From an uncultured Frankineae bacterium (lineage in GTDB: Bacteria; Actinomycetota; Actinomycetes; Mycobacteriales; SCTD01): a DNA stretch of 48,086 bases. Shown one piece after another: positions 1 to 8,527 of this stretch. The notes beneath the pieces are model-generated. The model had not been told where the DNA came from. It searched no databases and saw only the letters and a program-made list of their open reading frames with translations. The stretch lies in the NCBI GenBank assembly GCA_902805775.1, contig CADCUB010000033.1:1-48086 (forward strand). Reading direction: 5' to 3'. A program made the translations under genes and the position numbers. Within the stretch, counting starts at the first letter, position 1; each line of letters starts with the position of its first letter.

Positions 1-939
1 GTGGTGGTGCACGTCCCGCTCGGCGCTGCGCTCGGCCTGGCCGACGAGGTCGGCGAGCTGGTCGGACACGGACCGCTCGACCCGCAGCAGCTGGCCCAGA
101 TCCTGCTGGCCGGCCCCCGCCTGCGGGCGGTGCACGTCGACGCGCACGGCGTCCCGGTCAGTGTCGCGGACCAGGTGCATGTCCCGCCCCGCGACGACCC
201 CGAAGCCCTCCGTACGGTGCTGCTCGCTCTCGCTGCGACGCCACCAGGACCTGCGCAGCCGCAGCATCCGCACGACCATCAGTCACCCGTGGAGGCGCAG
301 CCACGTGGCGGCCCCGCAGTCCCGACCCAGCCACGGCAGCAGCCCTGTCCCCCCGACCAGCCGCACGCACCGCCATCGCCCGGCCAGCAGCACGCACCTC
401 GTCCGACCGGTCCGTACCGGCCGCCGCGCTGGCTGCGCCGGCTGGTCGAATTCCGCGCACCGCACTGCGAATGGCCCGGCTGCGGTGTCCGCGCGCAGTT
501 CTGCGACTTCGAGCACGACCGAGCCTGGCCGACCGGACCGACGTGCGCCTGCAACACCGGGCCGCTGTGCCGCCACCACCACCGCATCAAGCAGCAGCCG
601 TTGTGGACCAAGACCCGCGGCCGGTCCAGCGCCGTGACCTGGACCGACCTCACCGGCCGCCACTGGACTCGCCCGGCCCAGCACGACACCCCGGCACCGA
701 TCCTCCGAGCGCTGCCCGCCCTCACCTCGGCCGAGAGGCTCGACCGCAGCGAGCACATGCTCAGCCCGCAGGAGCTGGCTGAGCTGTTCGCCGACCCCGA
801 CCTCGACCCCCTCCAGCACGAGCTGCGCAGCCCCGACAGCGACCCCGACGCCCCCGACCACGACCGGCTCGCCGACCACCTCGACAGCGACACCCGCTGG
901 ACCCTCGACCTCGACGACCCCTACCTCTGGACCGCCTGA
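1..939 (+). CDS. DUF222/HNH endonuclease-domain protein, 5'-truncated by window edge
   Basis: The C-terminal half carries the HNH signature of the abundant actinobacterial DUF222-HNH family: a Cys pair (CEWPGC), then a D-F-E-H-D stretch, and finally LCRHHHR, spaced as in the His-Cys metal finger (about residues 155-200 of what is visible). The segment from about residue 75 to 140 is a low-complexity Pro/His/Gln linker. Family members are usually 400-700 residues and have an N-terminal DUF222 helical domain; only its end is present here, so the GTG at base 1 is probably internal and the gene starts outside the window. The acidic, Asp-rich tail is common in the family. Cellular role is unknown; these genes are often multicopy and have been linked to mobile or repetitive elements. 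Confidence 0.8.
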   Translation: MVVHVPLGAALGLADEVGELVGHGPLDPQQLAQILLAGPRLRAVHVDAHGVPVSVADQVHVPPRDDPEALRTVLLALAATPPGPAQPQHPHDHQSPVEAQPRGGPAVPTQPRQQPCPPDQPHAPPSPGQQHAPRPTGPYRPPRWLRRLVEFRAPHCEWPGCGVRAQFCDFEHDRAWPTGPTCACNTGPLCRHHHRIKQQPLWTKTRGRSSAVTWTDLTGRHWTRPAQHDTPAPILRALPALTSAERLDRSEHMLSPQELAELFADPDLDPLQHELRSPDSDPDAPDHDRLADHLDSDTRWTLDLDDPYLWTA

Positions 940-1357
940 CCGTCCGCTCGCCGGTGGTCGCGTTGCCGAGCGGCCCCTGGTGGTTGCGGCGGGCGCTCCG
1001 GACTGCCCCTCCTGCAAGGCCCGCGATCCCGGGCCCGGTCACCACCGTCTACTGGGACTGGCCACGGCGAGACACCGCTGGGACAAGGACCCGAGTGCGT
1101 GGGCAAGGCGTCGACGGCAGGTGCGCACGGGCGCCAGGGCCGGGCTCGTTCACCCGGATGCCGACGGCGCAGCCCCGGTCGGCGGCTGCCGGGACCGGCC
1201 GCCGGACCGGAGCCTGGACGACGGTGCCCGCGACCGCGGCGCCACGATGACGACGTGAGGATCCGGACGGTCACCGGCTCGCCCTCGGGCGGACCGGACC
1301 CGGTCGCCAGACCGTCCGAGGAGCGAGTGGCGAGACCGCCGTCGGGACGGAGGACTC
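940..1357. other. Intergenic region without a convincing gene
   Basis: This 418-base gap separates the HNH gene from the diguanylate cyclase gene. Several short open frames cross it, including one of 92 codons at 980-1258 with a CPSC pair near its start, but none has a good ribosome binding site or a recognisable domain. The last bases (1348-1353, GGAGGA) are the ribosome binding site of the next gene. I see no hairpin terminator and no clear promoter. Confidence 0.4.
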
Positions 1358-2011
1358 GTGGACAGAGAGCTCGCCCCGCTGCGGGTGCTGGAGCGCCCGC
1401 AGGTGGCGGCGGCCGTGCTCGCGGCCCTGCTCCTGCACGACCGGCACGCGCGGCGGCGCGCCGCCCGGCTCGACCGGGAGCTGCAGGCGGCCCGCGCGGC
1501 GCTGACCGCCCAGCGCGCGCAGGCCGCCGAGCTGACCCGCCGGCTGCACGTCGAGGCCCGCACCGACCCGCTGACCGGCCTCGGCAACCGGCGCCGGTGG
1601 TCCGAGCAGCTGATGCTCGAGCTCGAGCGGGCCCGGCGGTCCGGCGACGGCCTGGCCGTGGCGGTCCTCGACCTCGACCGGTTCAAGCAGGTCAACGACC
1701 GCGACGGCCACGCGGCGGGGGACGAGCTGCTGCAGCAGGTCGCCACGCACTTCGCGTCGTCCGTGCGCAGCATCGACGTCCTCGCCCGGCTCGGCGGGGA
1801 GGAGTTCGGCATCGCGGTGCCGCAGGCGACGCGCGAGGCCGCCGCCCAGGTGGTCGAGCGCGTACGCACCGGACTGCCGTCGGGCGTCACCTGCTCGGCA
1901 GGACTGGCCGTCTGGGACGGCCGCGAGTCGGCCGCCTCCCTGCAGGGCCGGGCCGACGCCGCGCTCTACCGCGCGAAGAGCGCGGGACGGGACCGGCTCG
2001 TCGTCGACTGA
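1358..2011 (+). CDS. GGDEF-domain diguanylate cyclase
   Basis: Predicted to make cyclic di-GMP from two GTP. The protein is 217 residues. Residues about 1-65 form a short hydrophobic patch followed by an Arg/Ala/Glu-rich helix likely to be a coiled coil; the GGDEF domain follows from the DPLTGLGNRR motif to the end. The active-site signature is GGEEF at 146-150, a functional variant of GGDEF. RSID at 137-140 lies five residues before it, which is the position of the RxxD inhibitory site, so product feedback inhibition is likely. The substrate-binding LDLDRFKQVND stretch is intact. The GTG start has a GGAGGA ribosome binding site five bases upstream. No PAS, GAF or transmembrane sensor is fused, so the input signal is not visible. 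It converges on cbiO with only nine bases between stop codons. Confidence 0.9.
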   Translation: MDRELAPLRVLERPQVAAAVLAALLLHDRHARRRAARLDRELQAARAALTAQRAQAAELTRRLHVEARTDPLTGLGNRRRWSEQLMLELERARRSGDGLAVAVLDLDRFKQVNDRDGHAAGDELLQQVATHFASSVRSIDVLARLGGEEFGIAVPQATREAAAQVVERVRTGLPSGVTCSAGLAVWDGRESAASLQGRADAALYRAKSAGRDRLVVD

Positions 2012-2020
2012 CCCGAGCGC

Positions 2021-2812
2021 TCAGCCCCGGGCGTCCGAGGCGACGCTGCGCGGGTCGAACCCGTACGGCAGCTCCAGGCGGTGCGCCCGCATCAGCTCGC
2101 CGTCGCCCAGCAGCTCGGCCGTACGGCCGTCGGCCACCACCCGGCCGGCGTCCAGCACGACCGAGCGGGGGCAGAGCTCCAGGGCGTACGGCAGGTCGTG
2201 GGTGACCATCAGCACCGTCAGGTCCAGGCCGAGCAGGATCTCGGCCAGCTCCCGGCGGCTGGCCGGGTCGAGGTTCGACGACGGCTCGTCCAGCACCAGG
2301 ATCGACGGGTGCATCGCGAGCACCGTCGCGACGGCCACCCGGCGGCGCTGGCCGAACGACAGGTGGTGCGGCGCCCGGTCGGCGGCGCCCGCCATCCCGA
2401 CCGCCTCCAGCGCCTCGGTGACCCGCGCGTCGATCTCGTCGGCACCCAGGCCCAGGTTGGCCGGCCCGAACGCGACGTCCTCGCGCACGCTGGGCATGAA
2501 CAGCTGGTCGTCGGGGTCCTGGAAGACGATGCCGACCCGTCGCCGCACCTCCTGCAGGTGCTCGCGCTCGACCGGCAGCCCGTCGACGTGCACGGTGCCG
2601 GACGTCGGGGTGAGGATCCCGTTGAGGTGCAGGACCAGGGTGGTCTTGCCGGCGCCGTTCGGCCCCAGCAGGGCGGTCCGCTCCCCGGGCTCGAGGCGCA
2701 GGTCGACGCCGTGCAGCGCCGCGTGCCCGTCGGGGTAGCGGTGGGTGACCCCGGACAGCTCCAGCGCCGGCGCCTGCTGACCGCCGTGCCGGCTCCCCTC
2801 GGGCCCGCTCAT
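2021..2812 (-). CDS. cbiO: Cobalt/nickel ECF transporter ATP-binding protein CbiO
   Basis: ATPase subunit of an energy-coupling-factor metal importer, 263 residues. Visible motifs in order: Walker A (GPNGAGKTT, near residue 47), Q-loop followed by the DPDDQLF stretch typical of CbiO/EcfA proteins, an ABC signature of the form LSFGQRRR, Walker B (ILVLDEPSS) and the switch His (VTHD). The start chosen is the ATG whose first bases overlap the cbiQ stop codon (ATGA, 2809-2812), giving translational coupling; a longer frame upstream runs antiparallel through cbiQ and is not used. It is last in the cbiM-PDGLE-cbiQ-cbiO operon. With one ATPase gene it would act as a homodimer under CbiQ. Confidence 0.93.
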   Translation of the reverse strand: MSGPEGSRHGGQQAPALELSGVTHRYPDGHAALHGVDLRLEPGERTALLGPNGAGKTTLVLHLNGILTPTSGTVHVDGLPVEREHLQEVRRRVGIVFQDPDDQLFMPSVREDVAFGPANLGLGADEIDARVTEALEAVGMAGAADRAPHHLSFGQRRRVAVATVLAMHPSILVLDEPSSNLDPASRRELAEILLGLDLTVLMVTHDLPYALELCPRSVVLDAGRVVADGRTAELLGDGELMRAHRLELPYGFDPRSVASDARG

Positions 2813-3570
2813 GCCAGCGCCGCCGACAGCGCCACCACGCCGGCCGCGGCCGGCAGGACGAACGCCGTCGCCCACTGGCTCGCCCGGGTGGGAGTGCGGC
2901 GCAGCACGGGCATGGTGCCGTTGAAGCCGCGCGAGCGCATGGCGAGGTGGACCCGCTCGCCGCGCTCGTACGACCGCAGGAACAGCGCCCCGAGCGACTT
3001 CGAGAGCACCGGCCAGGCCCTCAGTCCGGTGGCGGTGAAGCCGCGTGACTCGCGCGCCACGCGCATGCGCGCCATCTCGGCGGCCAGCACGTCGGCGTAG
3101 CGGACCATGAACGACGCGATCAGCACGAGCTGGCGCGGCAGGTGCAGCCGCTCCAGGCCGTGCAGCAGGTCGCGGATGGTGGTCGTCGAGGCGAGCACCA
3201 CGCTGGCCGCGACACCGAGCGAGCCCTTGGCCAGGATGTTGAACGCCCCGAGCAGCCCCGACTCCGACAGCGACAGGCCGAGGACGTCGACGCGCTCGCC
3301 GCCGGTGACGACCGGCAGGAGCAGGGCGAACACCAGGAACGGGACCTCGACCACCATGCGCCGCAGCACCAGCAGCGGCGAGAGCCGCGCGGCCAGGACG
3401 ACGGCGAGCAGCAGGGCGGCGTAGGCGCCGAAGGCCGCGTACGCCCGAGGGGGCGTGCTGACGACGACGAGGACGAACAGCACCACCGCCGCGATCTTGC
3501 ACTGCGCCGGGAGCCGGTGCAGCACGCTCGTCCGGTGGACGTACAGGGCGTGCGCGTGGCCTGCCCCCAC
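2809..3570 (-). CDS. cbiQ: ECF transporter transmembrane protein CbiQ
   Basis: The T-component that couples the ATPase to the metal-binding S-component. 253 residues, with about five or six hydrophobic helices (around 25-45, 50-70, 75-95, 110-130, 145-165 and the C-terminal 235-253). The cytoplasmic coupling region carries ARESRGF and a second MRSRGFNGT motif; paired Ala-Arg-x-x-Arg-Gly motifs are the family hallmark for ATPase contact. The N-terminus (MGAGHAHALYVHRTSVLHRL) is His-rich, as in many CbiQ proteins. It lies three bases downstream of the PDGLE gene and overlaps cbiO by four bases, so the genes are co-translated. Whether the metal is cobalt or nickel cannot be read from this subunit. 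Confidence 0.92.
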   Translation of the reverse strand: MGAGHAHALYVHRTSVLHRLPAQCKIAAVVLFVLVVVSTPPRAYAAFGAYAALLLAVVLAARLSPLLVLRRMVVEVPFLVFALLLPVVTGGERVDVLGLSLSESGLLGAFNILAKGSLGVAASVVLASTTTIRDLLHGLERLHLPRQLVLIASFMVRYADVLAAEMARMRVARESRGFTATGLRAWPVLSKSLGALFLRSYERGERVHLAMRSRGFNGTMPVLRRTPTRASQWATAFVLPAAAGVVALSAALA

Positions 3571-3573
3571 CCG

Positions 3574-3936
3574 CTACTCCCGTCCCGGCGGAGCACTCGC
3601 CGGGCGACGGCGGGCCAGCCGGGTGACCGCCCAGAAGAGCAGCGTCCCGACAGCGAGGGTCAGAAGCACGCCGATGACGCCGGCCAGGCCACCGGCCAGG
3701 CGCTCGTCGTCGATGCCGCGCACGGCGTAGTCGGCCAGCGGGGAACCGGCGAAGCCGCTGTCCCGTCCTGACTCCAGGAAGCCCTGGTCGCCGGCGACCT
3801 TCTCGAGGCCGTCCGGCGCGCCGCTGGCGTAGCCGCTGACGAAGCCGGCGAGCAGGAAGGCGAGCAGCAGGCCGCCGATCAGCACGCTCCTGGTCGTGCG
3901 CCGGCTCTGCGGCCGGCTCGTCGCGTCGACGCTCAT
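3574..3936 (-). CDS. PDGLE-domain (CbiN/NikN-like) accessory subunit
   Basis: 120-residue protein with two transmembrane helices (about 18-38 and 83-107) around a roughly 45-residue external loop. That loop begins with ASGAPDGLEKVAGD, the PDGLE motif that defines the CbiN/NikN-type accessory component of CbiM/NikM importers. In these systems the small subunit helps load metal onto the CbiM N-terminal metal site. It overlaps the end of cbiM by four bases (ATGA at 3933-3936) and is followed by cbiQ after three bases, so it belongs to the same transcript. In many actinomycetes PDGLE is fused to CbiM; here it is a separate gene, the cobalt-type arrangement, which favours cobalt without proving it. 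Confidence 0.88.
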   Translation of the reverse strand: MSVDATSRPQSRRTTRSVLIGGLLLAFLLAGFVSGYASGAPDGLEKVAGDQGFLESGRDSGFAGSPLADYAVRGIDDERLAGGLAGVIGVLLTLAVGTLLFWAVTRLARRRPASAPPGRE

Positions 3937-4631
3937 GCGGTGCTCCGGACCGCAGCGGTCTCCGCCGCCCGCTCGCGCCGCAGCACCCCGCGGGCGCCGT
4001 GGACGAGGTCGGGTCGGCTGCTCATGACCAGCCCGACGGTGAGGAAGGTGATGACGGCCTCCCCGATCCCGATCAGCACGTGCACGCCGACCATCGCCGC
4101 CAGGACGGCGGTCAGGGAGAGGTCCTCGACCGTGCCGCCGAGCGCGAACTGCAGCACGAACGACGCGGCCGCCAACGGCACCGACAGCGCTGCGGCGACC
4201 GCCGCGGCGATCGGCACGGACGCCCGGCGCTGGGGCAGCACGCGCAGGACGCCGCGGTAGACGAGGTAGCCGCCGAGCGCTCCGACGAAGGACATGTTCA
4301 CGGTGGACAGGCCCAGTGCGGTCAGCCCGCCGTCGGCGAAGAACAGCGCCTGCAGGAGCAGGACGACGGCCAGGCAGGTCGCGCCGATCCAGGGGCCGAC
4401 GAGCACCGCCGCGAGCACGCCTCCCAGCAGGTGACCGCTCGTGCCGGCGGCGACCGGGAAGTTCAGCATCTGGCCCGCGAAGACGAAGGCAGCCGTCAGG
4501 CCGGCCAGCGGGGCGGCCCGCTCGTCGAGCTCGGCGCTGCCCCTTCTGAGGCAGTAGCCGAGGCCTGCCACCGCGGCGACGCCGAAGGCGATGGAGGTGG
4601 GGGCGTCGATGAAGCCGTCCGGGATGTGCAC
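3933..4631 (-). CDS. cbiM: Energy-coupling factor substrate-binding protein CbiM/NikM
   Basis: Substrate-capture (S) component for cobalt or nickel import. The polypeptide has about seven hydrophobic helices and the conserved N-terminus HIPDGF, whose His-2 and amino terminus bind the metal in this family. For that reason I place the start at the GTG at 4631, which would yield M-HIPDGF and has a GGTAGGA ribosome binding site five bases upstream. An in-frame ATG at 4646 and GTG at 4655 would add five or eight residues and would block the metal-binding amino terminus. Conserved downstream motifs include GTSGHLLGG and the segment around STVNMSFVG. First gene of the importer operon; a perfect 7-bp inverted repeat stands just upstream (4655-4673). 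Final size 232 residues. Confidence 0.88.
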   Translation of the reverse strand: MHIPDGFIDAPTSIAFGVAAVAGLGYCLRRGSAELDERAAPLAGLTAAFVFAGQMLNFPVAAGTSGHLLGGVLAAVLVGPWIGATCLAVVLLLQALFFADGGLTALGLSTVNMSFVGALGGYLVYRGVLRVLPQRRASVPIAAAVAAALSVPLAAASFVLQFALGGTVEDLSLTAVLAAMVGVHVLIGIGEAVITFLTVGLVMSSRPDLVHGARGVLRRERAAETAAVRSTA

Positions 4632-4654
4632 TGCGGTCCTACCCATCGTGTGCA

Positions 4655-4673
4655 CCTGCGAAAGGGTCGCAGG
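4655..4673 (-). promoter_or_regulatory. Inverted repeat before cbiM, candidate metal-regulator operator
   Basis: CCTGCGA and TCGCAGG form a perfect 7-bp inverted repeat around a five-base centre, 24 bases before the preferred cbiM start. Position and symmetry fit either an operator for a Ni/Co-responsive regulator or a small leader hairpin in the 5' untranslated RNA. No regulator gene of this type is adjacent. The gap to the upstream sensor gene is only about 95 bases, too short for a cobalamin riboswitch. Confidence 0.4.
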
Positions 4674-4726
4674 AGTGGTGGGAAGTTAGCGCAGCGCCCG
4701 GACCCCTGCCAGCCCAACGGCGAGGC

Positions 4727-7700
4727 TCACACCTGCCGGTGCAGGACGACGAGCGTGCCGGTGGTCCCCGGCCGGACCTGCACCTCGGCCGCCGCCGCCA
4801 TGAGCGTCGCTCCGCGGCCGCGGTCCATGCTCGGCCGGCGCTCGCGCCAGCCGCCCGAGTCGCGCACCTCCAGGCGCACCGTACGCGCGTCGGCGTCGAC
4901 CTGCAGGCGTACGAGCACCTCGTCGCGGGCCGACTGCACCGGGTGCTCGACGGCGTTGTTGACCGCCTCCGACAGCCCGAGCAGCAGCTCGAACGCCACG
5001 TCGTCGTCGACACCGGCGCGCCGGAGCAACGGCGCCACCTCCCGCCGGACGCGTCCGGCGGCCTGCGGCGTCGCCTCCACCCGGAGCTCGGCCGCCACGT
5101 CGGTGAGCGGGGCCGACGCCGCCTCCTGATCCAGCTCGCGGTGCACCACCAGCACTGCGGTGTCGTCGGCGCGCTCGCCGCCGGGGATGTCGAGGACTGC
5201 CGTGACCAGCTCGCGCGGGGTGCCGTCCCGGACGGTGTCGAGACGGGCCAGCAGGGCCGACAGCCCCTGGTCCAGCGAGGTCGACCGGTCCTCGACCAAC
5301 CCGTCGGTGTAGAGGACGAGCCGGGCGTCCTCGGGCAGCTCGCCGAGGTTGCCGCTCGCGGGCAGGCCGAGGCCGGCGCCGAGCGGCGGGCTGACCTCGC
5401 CCTCGAGCCAGGCCGGTGGCTGCGCCCCGGTGACGACGGCAGGCGGCGGGTGGCCGGCGCTGCACCAGGTCAACGCCCCCGTCCCGAGGTCGAGGTAGGC
5501 CAGGAACAGCGTGGAGAAGGACGCGCCCGGCAGCCGGTCGACCAGGTCGTCGAGCGCGGTGACCGCCTCGCTCGGGCTCAGGCCCTCGAGGGCGTACGCC
5601 CGGACGGCGGTGCGCAGCTGGCCCATGACCAGGGCGCTGGTCAGGCCCTGGCCGGCGACGTCGCCGACGCTGAGCGCCACCCGCCCGTCGGGCAGGGCGA
5701 GCACGTCGTACCAGTCGCCGCCGACCTGGACCTCGCGCTCGGCCGGGCGGTAGGCCGCGGCCAGGCCGAGCCCCGGCAGCTCCGGCAGGCGCTCGGGCAG
5801 CAGGAAGGCCTGCAGGGTGGCGGCCACGGCCGTGTCGCGCTCGGCGTGCCAGGCCTCCTCGACGACCGCCGCGAGCACGCCGGTCAGCGGCTCGAGCAGC
5901 GCCCGGGTCTCGGGCCGCAGCGCGGCGGCGGCGGACAGCTGCGCCGAGACCGTGCCGAGCTGACGACCGCGCCGCCCGCGCACCGCGACGGTCACCACCT
6001 CGCCGTCGGTGGCCTCGCCGGCCGTCCCGTCGGCGGCGGGGTCGGTCGCCTCGTAGACGAGCCCCGTGCCCTCCTCGCCGCCGGTGAGCTGCACGCGCAC
6101 CCGCGGCGCCGCGAGGGCGGCCCGGACCTGCTCGGTCAGGGTGCGCAGGGCGTCGTCGAGCCGGCGTCCCGAGGTCACCAGCGCGGCCGCGTCGGCCAGC
6201 ACCTGCAGCTGCTGCACGTGCGCGCTGCGCTGGCGGGCCATGCGCAGGGTGCCGCGCAGCCGGGCGACGAGGTCCTGCGACACGAACGGCTTGACGACGT
6301 AGTCGTCGGCCCCGAGGTCGAGGCCCTCGACGCTGGCGCCCTCGCCGGCCCGCGCCGACAGCACCACCACCGGCAGCGTCGCGGTCCGGGGGTCGGCGCG
6401 CAGGGCCCGGACGAGCTCGAAGCCGTCGAGCTCGGGCATCATCACGTCGGTCAGCAGCAGGTCCGGCGGCTCGCGCAGCGCGGCCTCGAGCGCCTCCCGG
6501 CCGTCCGGCACCGCCTCGACGGCCCAGCCCTGCGCCCGCAGCAGCCGGGTCAGGTGCTCGCGCATGTCGGCGTTGTCGTCGGCGACCAGGACCCGGACGG
6601 CGCCGGCCTCGGGCAGGGTGGGGTCGGCGGCGGCAGGCGACGGCGCCGTCCAGGACGTCGCCTCCTCGACCGAAGCCTGCAGCGCGGTGCCGGTCGCCGC
6701 CGGCGCGGCGGCCTCCGGTACGCCGCCGGCTGCGGCAGCGCGCTCGGGCAGGCGCACGACGAACCGGGTGCCGACCCCGAGCTCGCTGGCGACCTCCACC
6801 GTGCCGCCCTGCAGAGCGGTCAGCTCCTGCACCAGCGCCAGGCCGATGCCCGAGCCCTCGTGGCTGCGGGACCGCGTGCCGCTGACCCGGTGGAACCGGT
6901 CGAACAGCCGCGGCAGCGCCTCGGCGGGGATGCCCACGCCGGTGTCGGCGACCTCCAGCCGCACGCCGAGATCGTCCTCGTCCAGCCGCACGCGGATGCT
7001 GCCGGCGAAGGTGAACTTCAGCGCGTTGCTGAGCAGGTTGGTGACGATCCCCTCCCAGTGGTCGGGATCGACGTGCACGGGGCGGGTCAGCGGCGCGCAG
7101 TCGACCTCGAGCCGCAGGCCGCCGCGTTCCACGGCTGCGCGGAAGCCGCTGGCGAGGGCGGTGGTGAGCGCCGCGAGGTCGACCGGCTGCAGGGCGGCCG
7201 ACGCCGTCCCCGCCTCCACGCTGGAGAACGTGAGCAGGTCGTTGACGAGCTTGAGCAGGCGGTGCGCCCCGCGGCGCGCGGTCTCCACCCGCTCGCGCTG
7301 CGCGGGTGCGAGCGGCTCCACCTCGTCGTCCAGGGCATCGCCCAGGGGACCGAGCATCAGGGTGAGCGGCGTGCGGAACTCGTGGCTGACGTTGGTGAAG
7401 AACCTCGTCTTGGCCCGGTCGAGCTCGGCGAGCGCCTCGGCCCGCGCGCGCTCCTCCTCGTACGCCCGAGCGTTGCGCAGGGCGACCGAGACCTGCTGGG
7501 CCAGCAGCCCGAAGAACGAGCGGTACGGCTCGTCGAGCGCCCGGCTGGGGGAGACCCCGGCCACCAGGACGCCCATGGGCGCCCGCGGGTCGCTGCCCGC
7601 CAGCGAGAGCACGACCGCCTCGCTCACCGGGTCGCCGAACGCCCCACCGGACAGGGGCGTCCCCGTCGGGACGAGCACCTGCACCGGTGCACCGGCCGCC

Positions 7701-8461
7701 GACCGCAGTCCCCACGGGTCGTCGTCGGCCGGACGGACGAGCTGCGGCAGGTCGGCGCCGTACGACGCGGCGCACCGCAGCGCCTCGCCCTCGCGCAGGT
7801 AGAGCCCGAGGAACGGGACGTCGAGGGGGTGCTCGGCGACCGCCGACACGAGCCGCCCGGCGGTGTCGGCGACGGACAGGGAGCGGTCGTCGCTGAGCGA
7901 CAGCGAGCCCAGCAGGCGCAGCCGGCGCTCGCCGACGACCTGCTCGGTGACCTCGCTGCACACCGTCAGCACCCCGCGGGTGACGCCCTCGTCGTCGCGC
8001 GCCGGGGCGTGGCTGACGCTGAACCAGGCCTCCTCGCGGTAGCCGGAGCGGTCGAGCAGCAGCTGCAGCGCGGGCACCCAGCTGGCCACGCCGCTGGCCA
8101 TCGCGTCGGCGATCAGCGGGCCGAGCACGGGCCAGCCCTCGGCGAGGGTGACGCGGACGTCGTCGCCCATCGCCGCGGGGTGGCGCTCGCCGATGAGCTC
8201 CGAGTAGGCGTCGTTGTAGAGCTGGGTGAACTGCTCGCCCCACAGCAGCAGCATCGGGTAGCGCGAGGACAGCACCGTGCGGACCAGGCCGCGCAGCGCC
8301 ACCGGCCAGCCGGCGGGGTCGCCGACCGGCGTGGCCGACCAGTCGGTGGCGGCCATCAGCCGGCCGGCCGCCGTCGCCGTGTCGAAGAGGCTGTCCGTGT
8401 CGCTGAGGCGGTCCGGGTCGAAGGGGCGGTCCTGCTCCGTCACCCCGGAAGTCTCGCCCAC
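4727..8461 (-). CDS. Hybrid histidine kinase fused to response receiver, SpoIIE phosphatase and RsbW-like ATPase
   Basis: 1244-residue cytoplasmic-looking signalling protein with no clear membrane helix. Domain order: PAS-like sensor (about 20-175, containing GWPVLGPLIADAM), GAF (about 190-335), HisKA with phospho-His near 360 in SHEFRTPL, HATPase (about 450-570; N-box and GSGIGLALV G-box visible), receiver (about 620-740; phospho-Asp near 671 in LLTDVMMPELDG and Lys in VVKPF), GAF-like segment (about 750-875), SpoIIE/PP2C phosphatase (about 890-1105; GGDWYDVL metal motif near 915) and a C-terminal HATPase_c_2 domain (about 1115-1244; EAVNNAVEH N-box near 1165). It therefore joins a phosphorelay to partner-switching outputs that normally dephosphorylate an anti-sigma antagonist and bind a sigma factor. 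No STAS antagonist gene is nearby. The GTG start at 8461 lacks a strong ribosome binding site; a GTG six codons later is equally possible. Confidence 0.87.
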   Translation of the reverse strand: MGETSGVTEQDRPFDPDRLSDTDSLFDTATAAGRLMAATDWSATPVGDPAGWPVALRGLVRTVLSSRYPMLLLWGEQFTQLYNDAYSELIGERHPAAMGDDVRVTLAEGWPVLGPLIADAMASGVASWVPALQLLLDRSGYREEAWFSVSHAPARDDEGVTRGVLTVCSEVTEQVVGERRLRLLGSLSLSDDRSLSVADTAGRLVSAVAEHPLDVPFLGLYLREGEALRCAASYGADLPQLVRPADDDPWGLRSAAGAPVQVLVPTGTPLSGGAFGDPVSEAVVLSLAGSDPRAPMGVLVAGVSPSRALDEPYRSFFGLLAQQVSVALRNARAYEEERARAEALAELDRAKTRFFTNVSHEFRTPLTLMLGPLGDALDDEVEPLAPAQRERVETARRGAHRLLKLVNDLLTFSSVEAGTASAALQPVDLAALTTALASGFRAAVERGGLRLEVDCAPLTRPVHVDPDHWEGIVTNLLSNALKFTFAGSIRVRLDEDDLGVRLEVADTGVGIPAEALPRLFDRFHRVSGTRSRSHEGSGIGLALVQELTALQGGTVEVASELGVGTRFVVRLPERAAAAGGVPEAAAPAATGTALQASVEEATSWTAPSPAAADPTLPEAGAVRVLVADDNADMREHLTRLLRAQGWAVEAVPDGREALEAALREPPDLLLTDVMMPELDGFELVRALRADPRTATLPVVVLSARAGEGASVEGLDLGADDYVVKPFVSQDLVARLRGTLRMARQRSAHVQQLQVLADAAALVTSGRRLDDALRTLTEQVRAALAAPRVRVQLTGGEEGTGLVYEATDPAADGTAGEATDGEVVTVAVRGRRGRQLGTVSAQLSAAAALRPETRALLEPLTGVLAAVVEEAWHAERDTAVAATLQAFLLPERLPELPGLGLAAAYRPAEREVQVGGDWYDVLALPDGRVALSVGDVAGQGLTSALVMGQLRTAVRAYALEGLSPSEAVTALDDLVDRLPGASFSTLFLAYLDLGTGALTWCSAGHPPPAVVTGAQPPAWLEGEVSPPLGAGLGLPASGNLGELPEDARLVLYTDGLVEDRSTSLDQGLSALLARLDTVRDGTPRELVTAVLDIPGGERADDTAVLVVHRELDQEAASAPLTDVAAELRVEATPQAAGRVRREVAPLLRRAGVDDDVAFELLLGLSEAVNNAVEHPVQSARDEVLVRLQVDADARTVRLEVRDSGGWRERRPSMDRGRGATLMAAAAEVQVRPGTTGTLVVLHRQV

Positions 8462-8527
8462 CGGGGGGCGGCAGGCCCGTCAACGGCCCTGGCGTCGCAG
8501 CTGGTGGGGCCGGACCGAGCGCGCAGT

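Noticed and set aside
980-1258. 92-codon plus-strand frame with a CPSC pair
   Set aside because: No ribosome binding site, no paired second Cys motif, and Arg/Pro-rich composition typical of chance frames.
4632-4726. Cobalamin or NiCo riboswitch before cbiM
   Set aside because: The gap between genes is only about 95 bases and contains just a 19-base inverted repeat; too short for a cobalamin riboswitch and no NiCo-type four-way junction seen.
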